The notes under the pieces are model-generated. The model made no database searches. It worked only from the letters and a program-made list of their open reading frames with translations, and was not told the origin of the DNA. A DNA stretch of 45,537 nt, taken from the NCBI GenBank assembly GCA_021740245.1, contig JAIPAE010000004.1, positions 1 through 45,537 of the forward strand. The letters are read 5' to 3'. Below are positions 17,882-26,768 of this stretch, piece after piece. Position numbers and translations under genes: made by a program. Each line of letters begins with the position of its first letter. Positions within the stretch are counted from its first letter, which is position 1. Origin of the DNA: Bacteroidales bacterium. Lineage in GTDB: Bacteria; Bacteroidota; Bacteroidia; Bacteroidales; PWNQ01.

Positions 17882-17956
17882 CTTGTGGAAAGATTTGATT
17901 GATTGCAACCACGAAAAAAAATGCTAAACCAATGCTACGCGCTCTGCAATCAATTA
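17882..17956 (+). promoter_or_regulatory. SAM-II riboswitch candidate with competing helix
   Basis: P1 is TTGTGG (17883-17888) paired with CCACGA (17909-17914). Loop L1 contains GATTTG (17892-17897) and ATTGCAACCACG (17902-17913), closely matching the SAM-II consensus GAUUUG...CUUGCAGCCACG. An A-rich linker leads to GCTAAA (17923-17928), another invariant block. Directly after it CAAT (17930-17933) is complementary to ATTG (17898-17901) in L1, the pseudoknot P2 expected for this class. Further on, TGCAATCAAT (17945-17954) is the perfect reverse complement of ATTGATTGCA (17898-17907), extendable by G-U and U-A; this helix would disrupt the ligand site and is a likely part of the expression platform. 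The class normally controls methionine and SAM genes, which fits metK downstream. How the switch acts across the remaining 105 bases is not evident. Confidence 0.8.
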
Positions 17957-18060
17957 TCTTCTTCCATTTTTTCGTCAGCATTAAAGCAACCATCCAGGAG
18001 CTCAAAAAACTCTTTTGCTTTTAACTTCTGACACATGTAACATAATAAAAAAAAACAAAA

Positions 18061-19398
18061 ATGGGATTTTTATTTACATCAGAATCAGTATCTGAAGGTC
18101 ATCCGGACAAGGTTGCCGATCAGATATCGGACGCACTTCTGGACGAGTTTCTGCGTTGCGATCCAAACTCAAAAGTAGCATCTGAAACCTTTGTTACTAC
18201 AGGGCTTGTAGTTTGTGGTGGTGAGGTTAAGACTAATGGTTATGTTGATATTGAAAAGGTAACCCGCCGTACTATTGAGAAAATCGGATATATTAAAAGC
18301 GAATACCAGTTTGATGCCAACTCCTGTGGTGTTTTGAGTGCTATTCATGAGCAATCAGGTGATATCAGCCAGGGTGTGGAGCGAGAGAAAAAGGAAAATC
18401 AGGGTGCCGGAGACCAGGGTATGATGTTTGGTTATGCATGTCGCGAAATGGATAATTACATGCCCATGACTGTTGAGGTGGCTCATATCCTGTTACAGGT
18501 GCTCGCCCAGATACGTCGTGAAGGCAAAGAAATGACCTATCTGCGACCCGACAGCAAATCACAGGTAACTGTGGAATATAATGATAATAATGAACCGGTT
18601 CGCGTAGATACTATCGTCATTTCCACTCAACATGATGAGTTTATCCAGCCGGAAGATAATAGTGAAGAAGCCCAAAAACTTGCTGATAATGCGATGCAGG
18701 AAAAGATCACCAGGGATATCAATGAAATTTTGATTCCGCGGGTGCTTAACTCACCGGATATTCCCGCACGAATAAAAAATATCTTTGATGCCAACGGATA
18801 CAGGCTACTTGTGAATCCAACAGGAAAGTTTGTCATTGGCGGACCTCATGGCGACACCGGACTTACCGGGCGTAAGATCATTGTTGACACCTATGGGGGA
18901 CGTGGAGCTCACGGCGGAGGCGCTTTCAGCGGAAAGGACAGCTCTAAAGTAGACCGTTCAGCAGCTTACGCCGCACGCCATATCGCAAAGAATATGGTTG
19001 CAGCCGGTGTAGCTGACGAAGTCCTGGTGCAAGTGGCATATGCTATTGGTAAACCGGAACCTGTTGGCCTTTATGTAAACACAAACAAAACAGCAAAAGT
19101 AAAAGATGCAAAAGGCAATATCATCAGTGATAGTGAAATTGCCGAAATGATCAATGAAATATTTGACCTTCGCCCATACAGTATTGTTAAACGTTTTGGC
19201 TTAACAAACCCCATTTTCAGTCCAACAGCTTCTTATGGACATTTTGGGCGCGAACCTTATGAAGCTGAAGTTGATGTCTGTTACGATGAAAATGGAACAT
19301 ATCATAACGGAACCTTTAAACGAAAAAAGAAAATAGCATTCTTTGCATGGGAAAAGCTGGATTATGTTAACAAGATCAAGGAAGTATTTAAGGTATAA
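18061..19398 (+). CDS. metK: S-adenosylmethionine synthase
   Basis: 445 residues, longer than the roughly 384 of E. coli as usual in this phylum. Motifs: [18 protein letters not shown] (11-28), [12 protein letters not shown] (115-126, the family signature) and GGGAFSGKD (285-293), plus [19 protein letters not shown]. It makes SAM from methionine and ATP; two Mg ions and one K ion are used in the family. The ATG at 18061 follows a run of A with no Shine-Dalgarno. It is a single-gene transcript with a 178-base leader carrying a SAM-II riboswitch candidate, implying feedback control by its own product, and a strong terminator behind it. Confidence 0.97.
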   Translation: MGFLFTSESVSEGHPDKVADQISDALLDEFLRCDPNSKVASETFVTTGLVVCGGEVKTNGYVDIEKVTRRTIEKIGYIKSEYQFDANSCGVLSAIHEQSGDISQGVEREKKENQGAGDQGMMFGYACREMDNYMPMTVEVAHILLQVLAQIRREGKEMTYLRPDSKSQVTVEYNDNNEPVRVDTIVISTQHDEFIQPEDNSEEAQKLADNAMQEKITRDINEILIPRVLNSPDIPARIKNIFDANGYRLLVNPTGKFVIGGPHGDTGLTGRKIIVDTYGGRGAHGGGAFSGKDSSKVDRSAAYAARHIAKNMVAAGVADEVLVQVAYAIGKPEPVGLYVNTNKTAKVKDAKGNIISDSEIAEMINEIFDLRPYSIVKRFGLTNPIFSPTASYGHFGREPYEAEVDVCYDENGTYHNGTFKRKKKIAFFAWEKLDYVNKIKEVFKV

Positions 19399-19413
19399 GT
19401 TATCATTAAACCA

Positions 19414-19442
19414 AAAAAAGCCCTGTAATCCAGGGCTTTTTT
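19414..19442. terminator. Bidirectional terminator between metK and the 19463 gene
   Basis: A-tract plus GCCCTG (19414-19425) pairs with CAGGGC plus T-tract (19431-19442), 5-base loop. It is symmetrical, with Ts on one strand and As on the other, and sits between two convergent genes, so it can serve both. Confidence 0.9.
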
Positions 19443-19462
19443 AAAATATATATACTGAATTT

Positions 19463-20194
19463 TTAATGCTGTATTACCAATTTTTTCGTAATATGGACTT
19501 TATCTTCAAGAATGTATGAGTAGAAATAAACACCCTCATTAAGCTCATAAGTATCAATACTGACTTCACCGGAATTATTGGTTAGTCTTATCTCTTTCAC
19601 AACTGAACCGATCATATTACGGAGGATTACTTTTGCATTTGATGTATTTGACCGCAAATCATATTTAAAACTTACTTTTTCATTAGCGGGATTTGGAAAT
19701 GCATCAGAAAGTTCGGGTTTGAATTGCTCTTGTTCTATTCCAACCGGAGTTGCCATATAATTAACAATCACAGCAGCAGAATCGGTTGTATCATTTTCAA
19801 GGAAAAAAACGTATTTTATTTTTGATTCTCCCAGATTTCCTTTGGGCATATACTCACCGTCAAAATCATCCGTAGTTGTGTTAGCCGGTATAGTAACAGA
19901 CACTGGAGAAACATATGTTGCTGGCGTATAGCATTGCTGCCAGCAAAAGAAGTTCTGAGAACCCTGCACCAATGACATTTCCACTTTTTTAACTTTAACA
20001 TCCACATCCGAATTAGTATTATTTTTCACATCAACATATGCATATATTGTGTTCGTTGACGTAGAATCTCCAAATATTGTGATCTCATCTCCATTAATTA
20101 TTTCATTCTGCTGATGCCATAGAGACAGGCTTTGTGCTGATATAAAAGCAATTGCAGAAATCAAAAAAGATAGTGTAAGTATAATTTTCTTCAT
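19463..20194 (-). CDS. Small secreted protein with T9SS type A sorting domain
   Basis: 243 residues. Signal peptide 1-20 (KKIILTLSFLISAIAFISAQ). Residues about 21-155 form a beta-rich domain of unknown family that contains FCWQQCYTP, a pair of close cysteines, and several Asp/Asn/Thr-rich turns. The C-terminal 80 residues (SDAFPNPANEKVSFKYDL, IGSVVKEIRL, GVYFYSYILEDKVHITKKLVI) are a complete type A T9SS sorting domain. The function of the secreted domain is unknown; similar small domains in Bacteroidota are often annotated only as T9SS cargo. Single gene, converging on metK. Confidence 0.8.
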   Translation of the reverse strand: MKKIILTLSFLISAIAFISAQSLSLWHQQNEIINGDEITIFGDSTSTNTIYAYVDVKNNTNSDVDVKVKKVEMSLVQGSQNFFCWQQCYTPATYVSPVSVTIPANTTTDDFDGEYMPKGNLGESKIKYVFFLENDTTDSAAVIVNYMATPVGIEQEQFKPELSDAFPNPANEKVSFKYDLRSNTSNAKVILRNMIGSVVKEIRLTNNSGEVSIDTYELNEGVYFYSYILEDKVHITKKLVIQH

Positions 20195-20375
20195 AACGTT
20201 CGATTTATAATTTTGTTTAAAAATACAAATACCATGCTAAAATGGCAAATTTTCGATGCAAAAATAAAAAAAATTGCAAGCAAATCCCATTAAATATAGA
20301 TTAGTTTAATGTTTTTAACATATAGTTTGCAGACCATACACTATTAATGCTATAATTTAAAAAAGGAAAGTCCAA

Positions 20376-20404
20376 CGAAAAAAAGGCCGGAATGATCCGG
20401 CCTT
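20376..20404 (-). terminator. Rho-independent terminator after the Omp28/T9SS gene
   Basis: Minus-strand AAGGCCGGA (20404-20396) pairs with TCCGGCCTT (20391-20383) around a 4-base loop and runs into a T-tract made by the A-run at 20378-20384. It lies 30 bases after the stop of the gene ending at 20434. Confidence 0.9.
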
Positions 20405-20433
20405 GCATTCTAAATTATATGTATTCAGAAGAA

Positions 20434-22452
20434 TTACTTTGTAACAGACAATCTTTCAACGGTCACTTTGTCACCTGTAATAATCTGCAATGAATAAAGC
20501 CCCGCAGCAAGATCACTGGTGTTCAGATTAAGACTATGTTTTCCTGGTGTCATGACTCCCATTGGTTTTTCAGAGATAACCTGACCCATAGTATTGATGA
20601 CATTAATCTGCACGTCAACTGTTTTTGCCAATGTTAAATCAACATTCACAAAATTGCGGGCAGGATTTGGATAAACAGTCAAATCTTCGATGTTATCATT
20701 TTCCCTGATGGAACTGTTGCTATCATCAAAAACAACAAAGTTATCGATATACAGGTTATTACCATAATCCGAAAGGCCTGTTGCAGAAATCATTACTTCA
20801 GACTCCCCATCTAATGAACTAATGTCCACGGTATCAGTATCCCATTGATTAGATTCCGGGAAGAAGTTACCGCTATTGTATGCAGGGGCTGTTGCAAGAT
20901 TTGATCCGGATTCCTCAAAAAGTGTAGTCCATGTAGCACCACAATCTGTCGATGCTTCAATTTTCAGCATATCATTTTCTGCACTGTATTGCGCATAAGC
21001 GTGATCAAAGCGCATACGTGCATTTGTATTGTTGGAAAAGTCGAGTTTTTCCCAAACTACTCTTTCAGATGATCCTGCCGGCATGTTATAGAAAAAGAAG
21101 AAAAAGCTGTTCTCCGATTTACCATAACCACCTATTGGACGGTCTAAGCCGTTAACGCCATACTGATTTAAGACAAAAGCACCCCCCTCGCCTAAAATCA
21201 GTGCATTATCAATAGCCTCATCATATTCTGCATAGTTTTCAAAGTCTTCCCAAACTGTTGTAGAGAAAGGAGACGCAGGGAATGTGTAAATTGGTGGCAT
21301 CTCAGCGGTATTATCAGCAATAGATATCTCCAGTAAATGCGATGTGCTGTCTACATTAGCATTAACACTCAGCTTGTTTTCACCTTCCGGTAAGGTAACA
21401 GTAGGGAATGTAATAACAGTAGAGTCACCAGGAGCCAGCGTAGTTGTGATTTTTTGATACACATACCCACTATCATTCAGGTTGTATCCAACACGGAAAG
21501 TATCCACCGGATTACTACCGGTATTAATAACTTTTACTTTTGGGTCTATGGAATAATCACACCATGCAGGCATTTGAGAATCAGGTCTTACACTAAGATC
21601 AGCAATATCAACTCCCGGAGGTGTAAATAATGACATGCCAGCTTTAGCTCCGGTAATGATTTCCTGTTGTCCTTCAGCAATAAATCCAACCACATTCAAA
21701 TTATTAAGCTCCATAGGAACACTGTTGATATCAGCCGGAATGGTGTAAGTGTATTGACGTTGTATCAGCGTACCCTGAGCAGTGGTATCAATAATTTCAC
21801 CCCATTGGCCGGTAATCAGGTGGCGAAGCATGTGCATATGATTATAATCCCCGTTTGGCAGAACCTGTGAAGGATTAGCGGAAGCACCGGACTGAGGACC
21901 CGGGATGCTGTCTTGAATAACAGCAATGTTCAGGTTAACAGATGTTGGGGCTCCGCTGCCTGTGAAATAAAGTTGAACATTCACAGTAAGTTCACGTGTT
22001 TGAAGATTAATGGTTGCATCCATAGCCATGTTGGCGTAAGAAGTCTCCCCCAGGATCTGGTTTGAGGCCGTTTGCCAGTCGCCACGGCTCATAGCCGTTC
22101 CGGAAGCTTGTGACATCCCTGCGAACAAGTGACGGTTCACAGTTCCCGCAGGATAACCAGCTACATCAGCCTGGCCATCAATTGCTGATCCAAAAGAGGT
22201 ACGGAAATCAGGTTCATTTCCACTGGGGACTGCATAGCCACCTGTATGGATGTTAATTACAAATACATCACCCGGGTTGGATGCCATAATCGTGTTGGAA
22301 ATTTTGTGTCCATCCGGGCAATACCCACAATGGATCCCCGTAAATTCCTCGAGGATCACATTTTTGTTTTGAACCGTAGAATCAACCGGTAATTGCGCAA
22401 ACAAACTTACCGAAAGCACTACTGTTAAAACAGATAATACAATTCTTTTCAT
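20434..22452 (-). CDS. Omp28-family thiol protein with T9SS type A sorting domain
   Basis: 672 residues. Signal peptide 1-19. The N-terminal third is the Omp28-related domain: VILEEFTGIHCGYCPDGHK places CGYC at 42-45 in a thioredoxin-like context, and HMHMLRHLITGQWGE (205-219) is a second family motif. A middle region (about 275-385) looks like a CARDB/Ig-type beta domain (VKVINTGSNPVDTFRVGYNL). Then comes a jelly-roll stretch with W-E-x-F-E-N and NNLYIDNFVV. The last 80 residues (LTVYPNPARNFVNVDL to LYSLQIITGDKVTVERLSV) are a type A T9SS tail. It should be secreted to the cell surface or medium. Divergent from an operon encoding a second Omp28 protein. Biochemical function is not established. 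Confidence 0.85.
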   Translation of the reverse strand: MKRIVLSVLTVVLSVSLFAQLPVDSTVQNKNVILEEFTGIHCGYCPDGHKISNTIMASNPGDVFVINIHTGGYAVPSGNEPDFRTSFGSAIDGQADVAGYPAGTVNRHLFAGMSQASGTAMSRGDWQTASNQILGETSYANMAMDATINLQTRELTVNVQLYFTGSGAPTSVNLNIAVIQDSIPGPQSGASANPSQVLPNGDYNHMHMLRHLITGQWGEIIDTTAQGTLIQRQYTYTIPADINSVPMELNNLNVVGFIAEGQQEIITGAKAGMSLFTPPGVDIADLSVRPDSQMPAWCDYSIDPKVKVINTGSNPVDTFRVGYNLNDSGYVYQKITTTLAPGDSTVITFPTVTLPEGENKLSVNANVDSTSHLLEISIADNTAEMPPIYTFPASPFSTTVWEDFENYAEYDEAIDNALILGEGGAFVLNQYGVNGLDRPIGGYGKSENSFFFFFYNMPAGSSERVVWEKLDFSNNTNARMRFDHAYAQYSAENDMLKIEASTDCGATWTTLFEESGSNLATAPAYNSGNFFPESNQWDTDTVDISSLDGESEVMISATGLSDYGNNLYIDNFVVFDDSNSSIRENDNIEDLTVYPNPARNFVNVDLTLAKTVDVQINVINTMGQVISEKPMGVMTPGKHSLNLNTSDLAAGLYSLQIITGDKVTVERLSVTK

Positions 22453-22771
22453 AATAAATGTTTTGATGATTGATTGCTTTAAGTTTAATTTAAGTGGGTA
22501 AATATAAAAGAATTTAAATGTATGATAAAATAAAAAAGGTAAGTTAACATGATTTTAATCCACTACAAAGTTCACAATGAATGGGGAACAGAATAACATG
22601 TAGGGTTAATGTAGTATTTCTGAAATTCTTCATTAGCCGGTAGTTTCCACAAAATATGTCTTAAAGCATGGCATAATTATCGTATTTTAACTTATTATAT
22701 CACAAACTTATTATTTTTGTCAATGACATATTTAAATTCAAATTAAGTATTGAACATAAAACCATACATTC
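22453..22771. other. Divergent intergenic region, no gene
   Basis: Promoter region between the Omp28/T9SS gene (leftward) and the tlpA-DUF6029-omp28 operon (rightward). No coding frame or RNA gene is seen. On the plus strand TATTTTTG at 22712-22719 matches the -7 element TAnnTTTG and predicts a start near 22725, about 47 bases before the tlpA ATG. No clear leftward element was found. Confidence 0.5.
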
Positions 22772-23287
22772 ATGAAGTATTTATTCTCAATTCTTCTATT
22801 ATCGGTATTTAGCCTTTCATTGCAGGGTCAATCCGGTAATTTACCATCAGTAGACGTAAAGAATCTCGATGGTGAATCATTTGATATATCGAGTATCGAT
22901 AATGACGGTAATCCTATCATACTCAGCATGTGGGCTACGTGGTGTAAACCATGTATCCGGGAGCTAAATACCATTGCTGAAGTTTATCCCGACTGGCAGG
23001 AAGAAACCGGTGTCTTAGTTGTAGCCGTATCTATAGATGACAGTCGAACAAGCTCCAGAGTTCTGCCAACGGTAAATTCCAATTATTGGGATTATGAGAT
23101 TTACCTTGATCCGAATCAGGATCTTAAAAGAGCGCTCAATGTCAATATGATCCCCCAAACTTTCCTTTTAAACGGTAATAAGAAAATTGTCTGGCAACAC
23201 ACTTCCTTTTCAGAGGGTAGTGAATTAAAATTGATTGAATTAGTCAGAAAACTTAAAGCAGGCGAAGATATCAGTAACGAAGAATAA
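22772..23287 (+). CDS. TlpA-like periplasmic thiol-disulfide oxidoreductase
   Basis: 171 residues. Signal peptide 1-20 (ILLLSVFSLSLQGQ). The rest is a single thioredoxin/AhpC-type domain: ILSMWATWCKPCIREL with Cys58/Cys61, the TlpA-style VVAVSIDDSRTSSRV, and cis-Pro128 in MIPQTFLLNG. Predicted to be a periplasmic reductase. First gene of a three-gene operon; five bases separate it from the barrel-protein gene, and the third gene encodes another CxxC protein, so it may hold the thiols of those proteins reduced. The partner assignment is inference from gene order. Confidence 0.88.
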   Translation: MKYLFSILLLSVFSLSLQGQSGNLPSVDVKNLDGESFDISSIDNDGNPIILSMWATWCKPCIRELNTIAEVYPDWQEETGVLVVAVSIDDSRTSSRVLPTVNSNYWDYEIYLDPNQDLKRALNVNMIPQTFLLNGNKKIVWQHTSFSEGSELKLIELVRKLKAGEDISNEE

Positions 23288-23292
23288 GCTTT

Positions 23293-24972
23293 ATGAAAAA
23301 GAATATTATTGTCAGCCTTCCCGTGATGTTAATGCTTGGATTGTCATTACAACTGAGCGGACAAAATTTCAATACTTCCGGCAATCTGAGCGGAAATATG
23401 GAAATCGATTTTCAGACATACACGCCGGATGACAAAATTGGCGCAGATACAGTTGACGAAAAAATTGGTTTTCAAAGCTTTGCTAATCTTATTTACCGGA
23501 ACAAAAACTTAGAAGCCGGTTTAAGATATGAGATATATTCTCCCCCTTTACAAGGCATTGATGCGGAATACCAGGGAAATGGTATTGCTCATCGCTACCT
23601 CACTTACCGTCATGAGCTGATTGAAATTACTGCCGGCCATTTTTATGAACAGTTTGGAAATGGATTAACGCTTCGCTCTTATCGTGAGTGGGGACTAGGG
23701 TATGATAATGCCATAGATGGTATCCGTGTGAAATTAAAACCGGGTTATGGAATCACATTAAAAGGTTTGGTTGGTAAGCAACGTGATTATTGGGGTAGAA
23801 GTGCCGGAACTATTCGTGGCTTTGATGGTGATTTATATACCAATCAATTATTACCTTTTTTAAAGGATAAAAAAACCAAATTAATACTTGGCGGTTCATT
23901 TGTCAGCAGATTTCAAAAAGACAAAAGTTTAACATACAAAATTCCTGAAAATGTTGGTGTCTTCGCTGCCAGAGCCAATATCATTCATGGAGGTATTCGT
24001 CTAAAAGGAGAATATGCCCGTAAAATTAATGATCCCTCATCTGTGAATAACTTTATTTATAAGCCAGGCGAAGCCTTGCTGTTAGAAGCTACCTATTCGC
24101 AAAGAGGGTTTGGGGCCACGGTAACTGCAAAACGCATTGATAATATGAGCTTTAAGTCAGATTATAATTCCACTGGAATTCCTTTACAGATCAACTTTTT
24201 ACCTCCTTTAAGCAAACAACACATTTATGAGCTGGCCAGTATTTATCCTTATGCCACTCAACCAAACGGGGAAATGGGAATTCAGTCCAGCATTTATTAC
24301 ATGTTCAAACGCAAATCAAAACTGGGCGGAAAATACGGAACCCGTCTAACTTTAGATTATTCCAGGATACATGATATTGAGCGCAGCTCTCCTACAGACA
24401 CTACATCTGTTATGGAAGCCGGCACTTATGGTTATAACTCAGATTTTTTTGCCATTAATGACTTCACATTTTTTGAAGACATTAGTTTCGGTATTGATAA
24501 AAAGATTAACCGTGACTGGAAAATTCATTTGCGCTATTCAAATATGACTTATGACCCCATAATAAAAGGAGACCAGGGTGAAGATAAAGTGCATGCCAAT
24601 ATTGCTATTGCTGATATCATCTATTCCTTAAAAGCAAGACAGTCATTACGTATGGAGTTACAATATCTGTTTACAGACCAGAAAGACCTGCATAACGATG
24701 ATTTCTCAGCCGGTGACTGGGCTATGATACTTTTAGAATACAATATAAAAGATTACTTTTTTGCCGTAAAGGACTTGTATAATTATCGCAATCCAAGTCC
24801 TGGTATAGAGGATATTCACTATTTTAAAGTTTCTGCAGGTCTAAACAAAGGAACAAACCGCATTGCTGTGTCTTATGGCCGTCAACGGGAAGGGATAAAT
24901 TGTGTAGGTGGCGTATGTCGTCCCGAACCTGCTGCCAACGGATTTAAAGTTACCATCACCAGTAGTTTCTAA
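23293..24972 (+). CDS. Outer-membrane beta-barrel-like protein, DUF6029 type
   Basis: 559 residues. Signal peptide 1-23. The body shows alternating hydrophobic/polar strands typical of a barrel (FQSFANLIYRNKNLEAGLRYEIY, GIRLKGEYARKI, DWKIHLRYSNMTY), many Tyr/Gly/Arg residues, and a C-terminus ending in KVTITSSF, a terminal Phe as in outer-membrane barrels. I recall this family from Bacteroidota as DUF6029; no function is known to me. Near the C-terminus it has a CVGGVC pair in GINCVGGVCRPEP, two cysteines that could form a disulfide and be a substrate of the neighbouring TlpA. Sits between tlpA and omp28 with gaps of 5 and 12 bases. Confidence 0.75.
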   Translation: MKKNIIVSLPVMLMLGLSLQLSGQNFNTSGNLSGNMEIDFQTYTPDDKIGADTVDEKIGFQSFANLIYRNKNLEAGLRYEIYSPPLQGIDAEYQGNGIAHRYLTYRHELIEITAGHFYEQFGNGLTLRSYREWGLGYDNAIDGIRVKLKPGYGITLKGLVGKQRDYWGRSAGTIRGFDGDLYTNQLLPFLKDKKTKLILGGSFVSRFQKDKSLTYKIPENVGVFAARANIIHGGIRLKGEYARKINDPSSVNNFIYKPGEALLLEATYSQRGFGATVTAKRIDNMSFKSDYNSTGIPLQINFLPPLSKQHIYELASIYPYATQPNGEMGIQSSIYYMFKRKSKLGGKYGTRLTLDYSRIHDIERSSPTDTTSVMEAGTYGYNSDFFAINDFTFFEDISFGIDKKINRDWKIHLRYSNMTYDPIIKGDQGEDKVHANIAIADIIYSLKARQSLRMELQYLFTDQKDLHNDDFSAGDWAMILLEYNIKDYFFAVKDLYNYRNPSPGIEDIHYFKVSAGLNKGTNRIAVSYGRQREGINCVGGVCRPEPAANGFKVTITSSF

Positions 24973-24984
24973 AAATTAATACCT

Positions 24985-25851
24985 ATGAACAAGTCATATA
25001 TTTATATTGCATTATTAACCGCTTTTTTTTCATTACTGCTATTTTTAGGTTGTGATGAAATTGAACCTCCTTATAAAGAAAACATAACATTCAACAACAA
25101 AGACACAGTTCGCAATGTGGTTCTTGAAGATTACACCGGCCATTTGTGTGTTAACTGTCCTTCTGCTGCAGCAGAAATTCATGATCTGAAGCAAATATAT
25201 GGCAAGAATATGATTGTAATCGCTGTACATGCAGGCTTTTTTGCTCAAACTCAATCCGCACCTTTTGATTATGACTTTACTACCTCAGCCGGTGATGCCT
25301 GGAACAATCAGTTTAACATACAATCAAACCCAATGGGCATTATCAGCCGCGTAAATTCAGGGGGTACTTACAAACGAAATGTTTCAGAATGGAGTTTCTA
25401 TGTCGACTCAGTGATCAATGAAACACCCGGGGTTTTAATGGATTTAAGCACATCCTATAATACTTCCAACCGCAAAGTACAGATTGATATAGAAGGAACA
25501 GCGCTTGAAAACCTTAGTGGAGATTATAATTTATCGGTTGTAATAACAGAAGACAGCATAATAAAACCACAAAAGAATAATGATACTCTGTTAGGGCCAA
25601 CACCTGATATCATTGACTATACTCATATGCATGTTCTGCGAGGAGCTGTTAACGGCCCATGGGGAGAAAACTATTTTACAGGTCCTGTTAGTAAAGAAGA
25701 TCCTTTGCCCCAAAAACAATATAATTTCCAGTTGGATGCTGAATATAAACCCGAACATTGTCATATAATTGCCTTTATTTATCGTAGTGATAATATGGAT
25801 GGAAACGAATACGAAATTATTCAGGCTGCTGAGAAAAGGGTTTGGGAATAA
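24985..25851 (+). CDS. Omp28-related lipoprotein with CxxC
   Basis: 288 residues. Lipoprotein signal: hydrophobic stretch to LFLGC, lipidated Cys23 followed by Asp-Glu. Then VVLEDYTGHLCVNCPSAAAE places CVNC at 55-58 in a thioredoxin-like N-terminal context, and THMHVLRGAVNGPWGE (213-228) matches the second Omp28 motif also present in the 20434-22452 protein. It lacks the Ig-like, jelly-roll and T9SS parts of that paralogue. Likely outer-membrane anchored. Last gene of the operon, with a terminator 26 bases later. Function unknown; a redox role is suggested by the CxxC and by the TlpA neighbour. Confidence 0.85.
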   Translation: MNKSYIYIALLTAFFSLLLFLGCDEIEPPYKENITFNNKDTVRNVVLEDYTGHLCVNCPSAAAEIHDLKQIYGKNMIVIAVHAGFFAQTQSAPFDYDFTTSAGDAWNNQFNIQSNPMGIISRVNSGGTYKRNVSEWSFYVDSVINETPGVLMDLSTSYNTSNRKVQIDIEGTALENLSGDYNLSVVITEDSIIKPQKNNDTLLGPTPDIIDYTHMHVLRGAVNGPWGENYFTGPVSKEDPLPQKQYNFQLDAEYKPEHCHIIAFIYRSDNMDGNEYEIIQAAEKRVWE

Positions 25852-25876
25852 ACAATAAACGAAAACAGATATAAAT

Positions 25877-25902
25877 ACCAGGCAAATTCGCCTGGTTTTT
25901 TT
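25877..25902 (+). terminator. Rho-independent terminator after the omp28 operon
   Basis: ACCAGGC (25877-25883) pairs with GCCTGGT (25890-25896) around a 6-base loop and is followed by seven Ts. Confidence 0.88.
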
Positions 25903-26013
25903 ATTTTTAAACAATCTGTTAATGACTTTGGCGTTTATCAGTTAAACTTAACGAAATCCAAAGCCCTATCGCAAACTTTACTTTATCTTATTAACCCTTT
26001 AAAGTAAATTTCT

Positions 26014-26670
26014 ATGCTAAAGTATTTGTTTCCGGGACTTCTTTCCCTCCTGCTAATTATTTCATCCTGTGAAAAAGAAAAAGAGAATCCCTCAACAGAA
26101 TCTAAAACTGATGTACTCGAATATCTGCCAATGCAGAAAGGTAATTATTGGATATATGAGTGTAAAAGGGTCGATGTATCAGGAAATGTGCATCAGCTCG
26201 CGCAAGATTGTATCTTAATAGCAAAAGACACCATCATCAGGGGTCACACATTTTCACATTTTAAACATTTCTCCGGTAATACTCATCAAGAATTCTTTGA
26301 CAAATATTACAGGGATTCTCTTGATATTATTATTGACTCCACTGGAAATCCTGTTTTCGCAATAAACCATATCAATGATACATTATACACAACATATGTA
26401 ACGACTATTCAGAATGATACTGTTTATACAACCCATTTAATAATGAAAGAAACAGAAAATCCCGTAAATGTTCCTGCAGGAACCTTTTTTGATGCTTTAA
26501 ATGCACGTCATGATGCTTATCTTTCCAGTCAGTTTTTTCCTAATCAGCAAAACCTGGAGCTCACTTCCCCTCATTACTATAAAAAAGGCGTTGGTCTTAT
26601 TTATTATGAACTAACCCATTCCATTGGCGAAAAAAAGCTTTACTATCTTGCCAATTATCACCTTGAATGA
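26014..26670 (+). CDS. Putative lipoprotein, unknown function
   Basis: 218 residues. Lipobox LIISSC with lipidated Cys19 followed by EKEKEN, an acidic/charged stretch of the type that sends Bacteroidota lipoproteins to the outer membrane or surface. The mature part starts DVLEYLPMQKGNYWIYECKR, a pattern (x-YLPLxxGNxWxY) seen in many small Bacteroidota lipoproteins of beta-sandwich type, and ends HYYKKGVGLIYYEL, which is also typical of that group. No enzymatic motif. Single gene, convergent with the ABC exporter genes. Confidence 0.75.
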   Translation: MLKYLFPGLLSLLLIISSCEKEKENPSTESKTDVLEYLPMQKGNYWIYECKRVDVSGNVHQLAQDCILIAKDTIIRGHTFSHFKHFSGNTHQEFFDKYYRDSLDIIIDSTGNPVFAINHINDTLYTTYVTTIQNDTVYTTHLIMKETENPVNVPAGTFFDALNARHDAYLSSQFFPNQQNLELTSPHYYKKGVGLIYYELTHSIGEKKLYYLANYHLE

Positions 26671-26673
26671 ATT

Positions 26674-26742
26674 ATTCTTCTCTTGTTGAAGAATGATATA
26701 ATATCCAGCCAGACAGCGTTTGATTTCATATAATGCTGTCTG
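26674..26742. terminator. Two hairpins between convergent genes
   Basis: ATTCTTC/GAAGAAT (26674-26680 with 26688-26694) starts four bases after the lipoprotein stop. CAGACAGC/GCTGTCTG (26710-26717 with 26735-26742) is a perfect 8-bp stem with a 17-base loop. Neither has a good T-tract, so a terminator role for the two convergent genes is only likely from position. Confidence 0.4.
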
Positions 26743-26768
26743 TTAGAAAGTTAAAGAAATAATATAAC

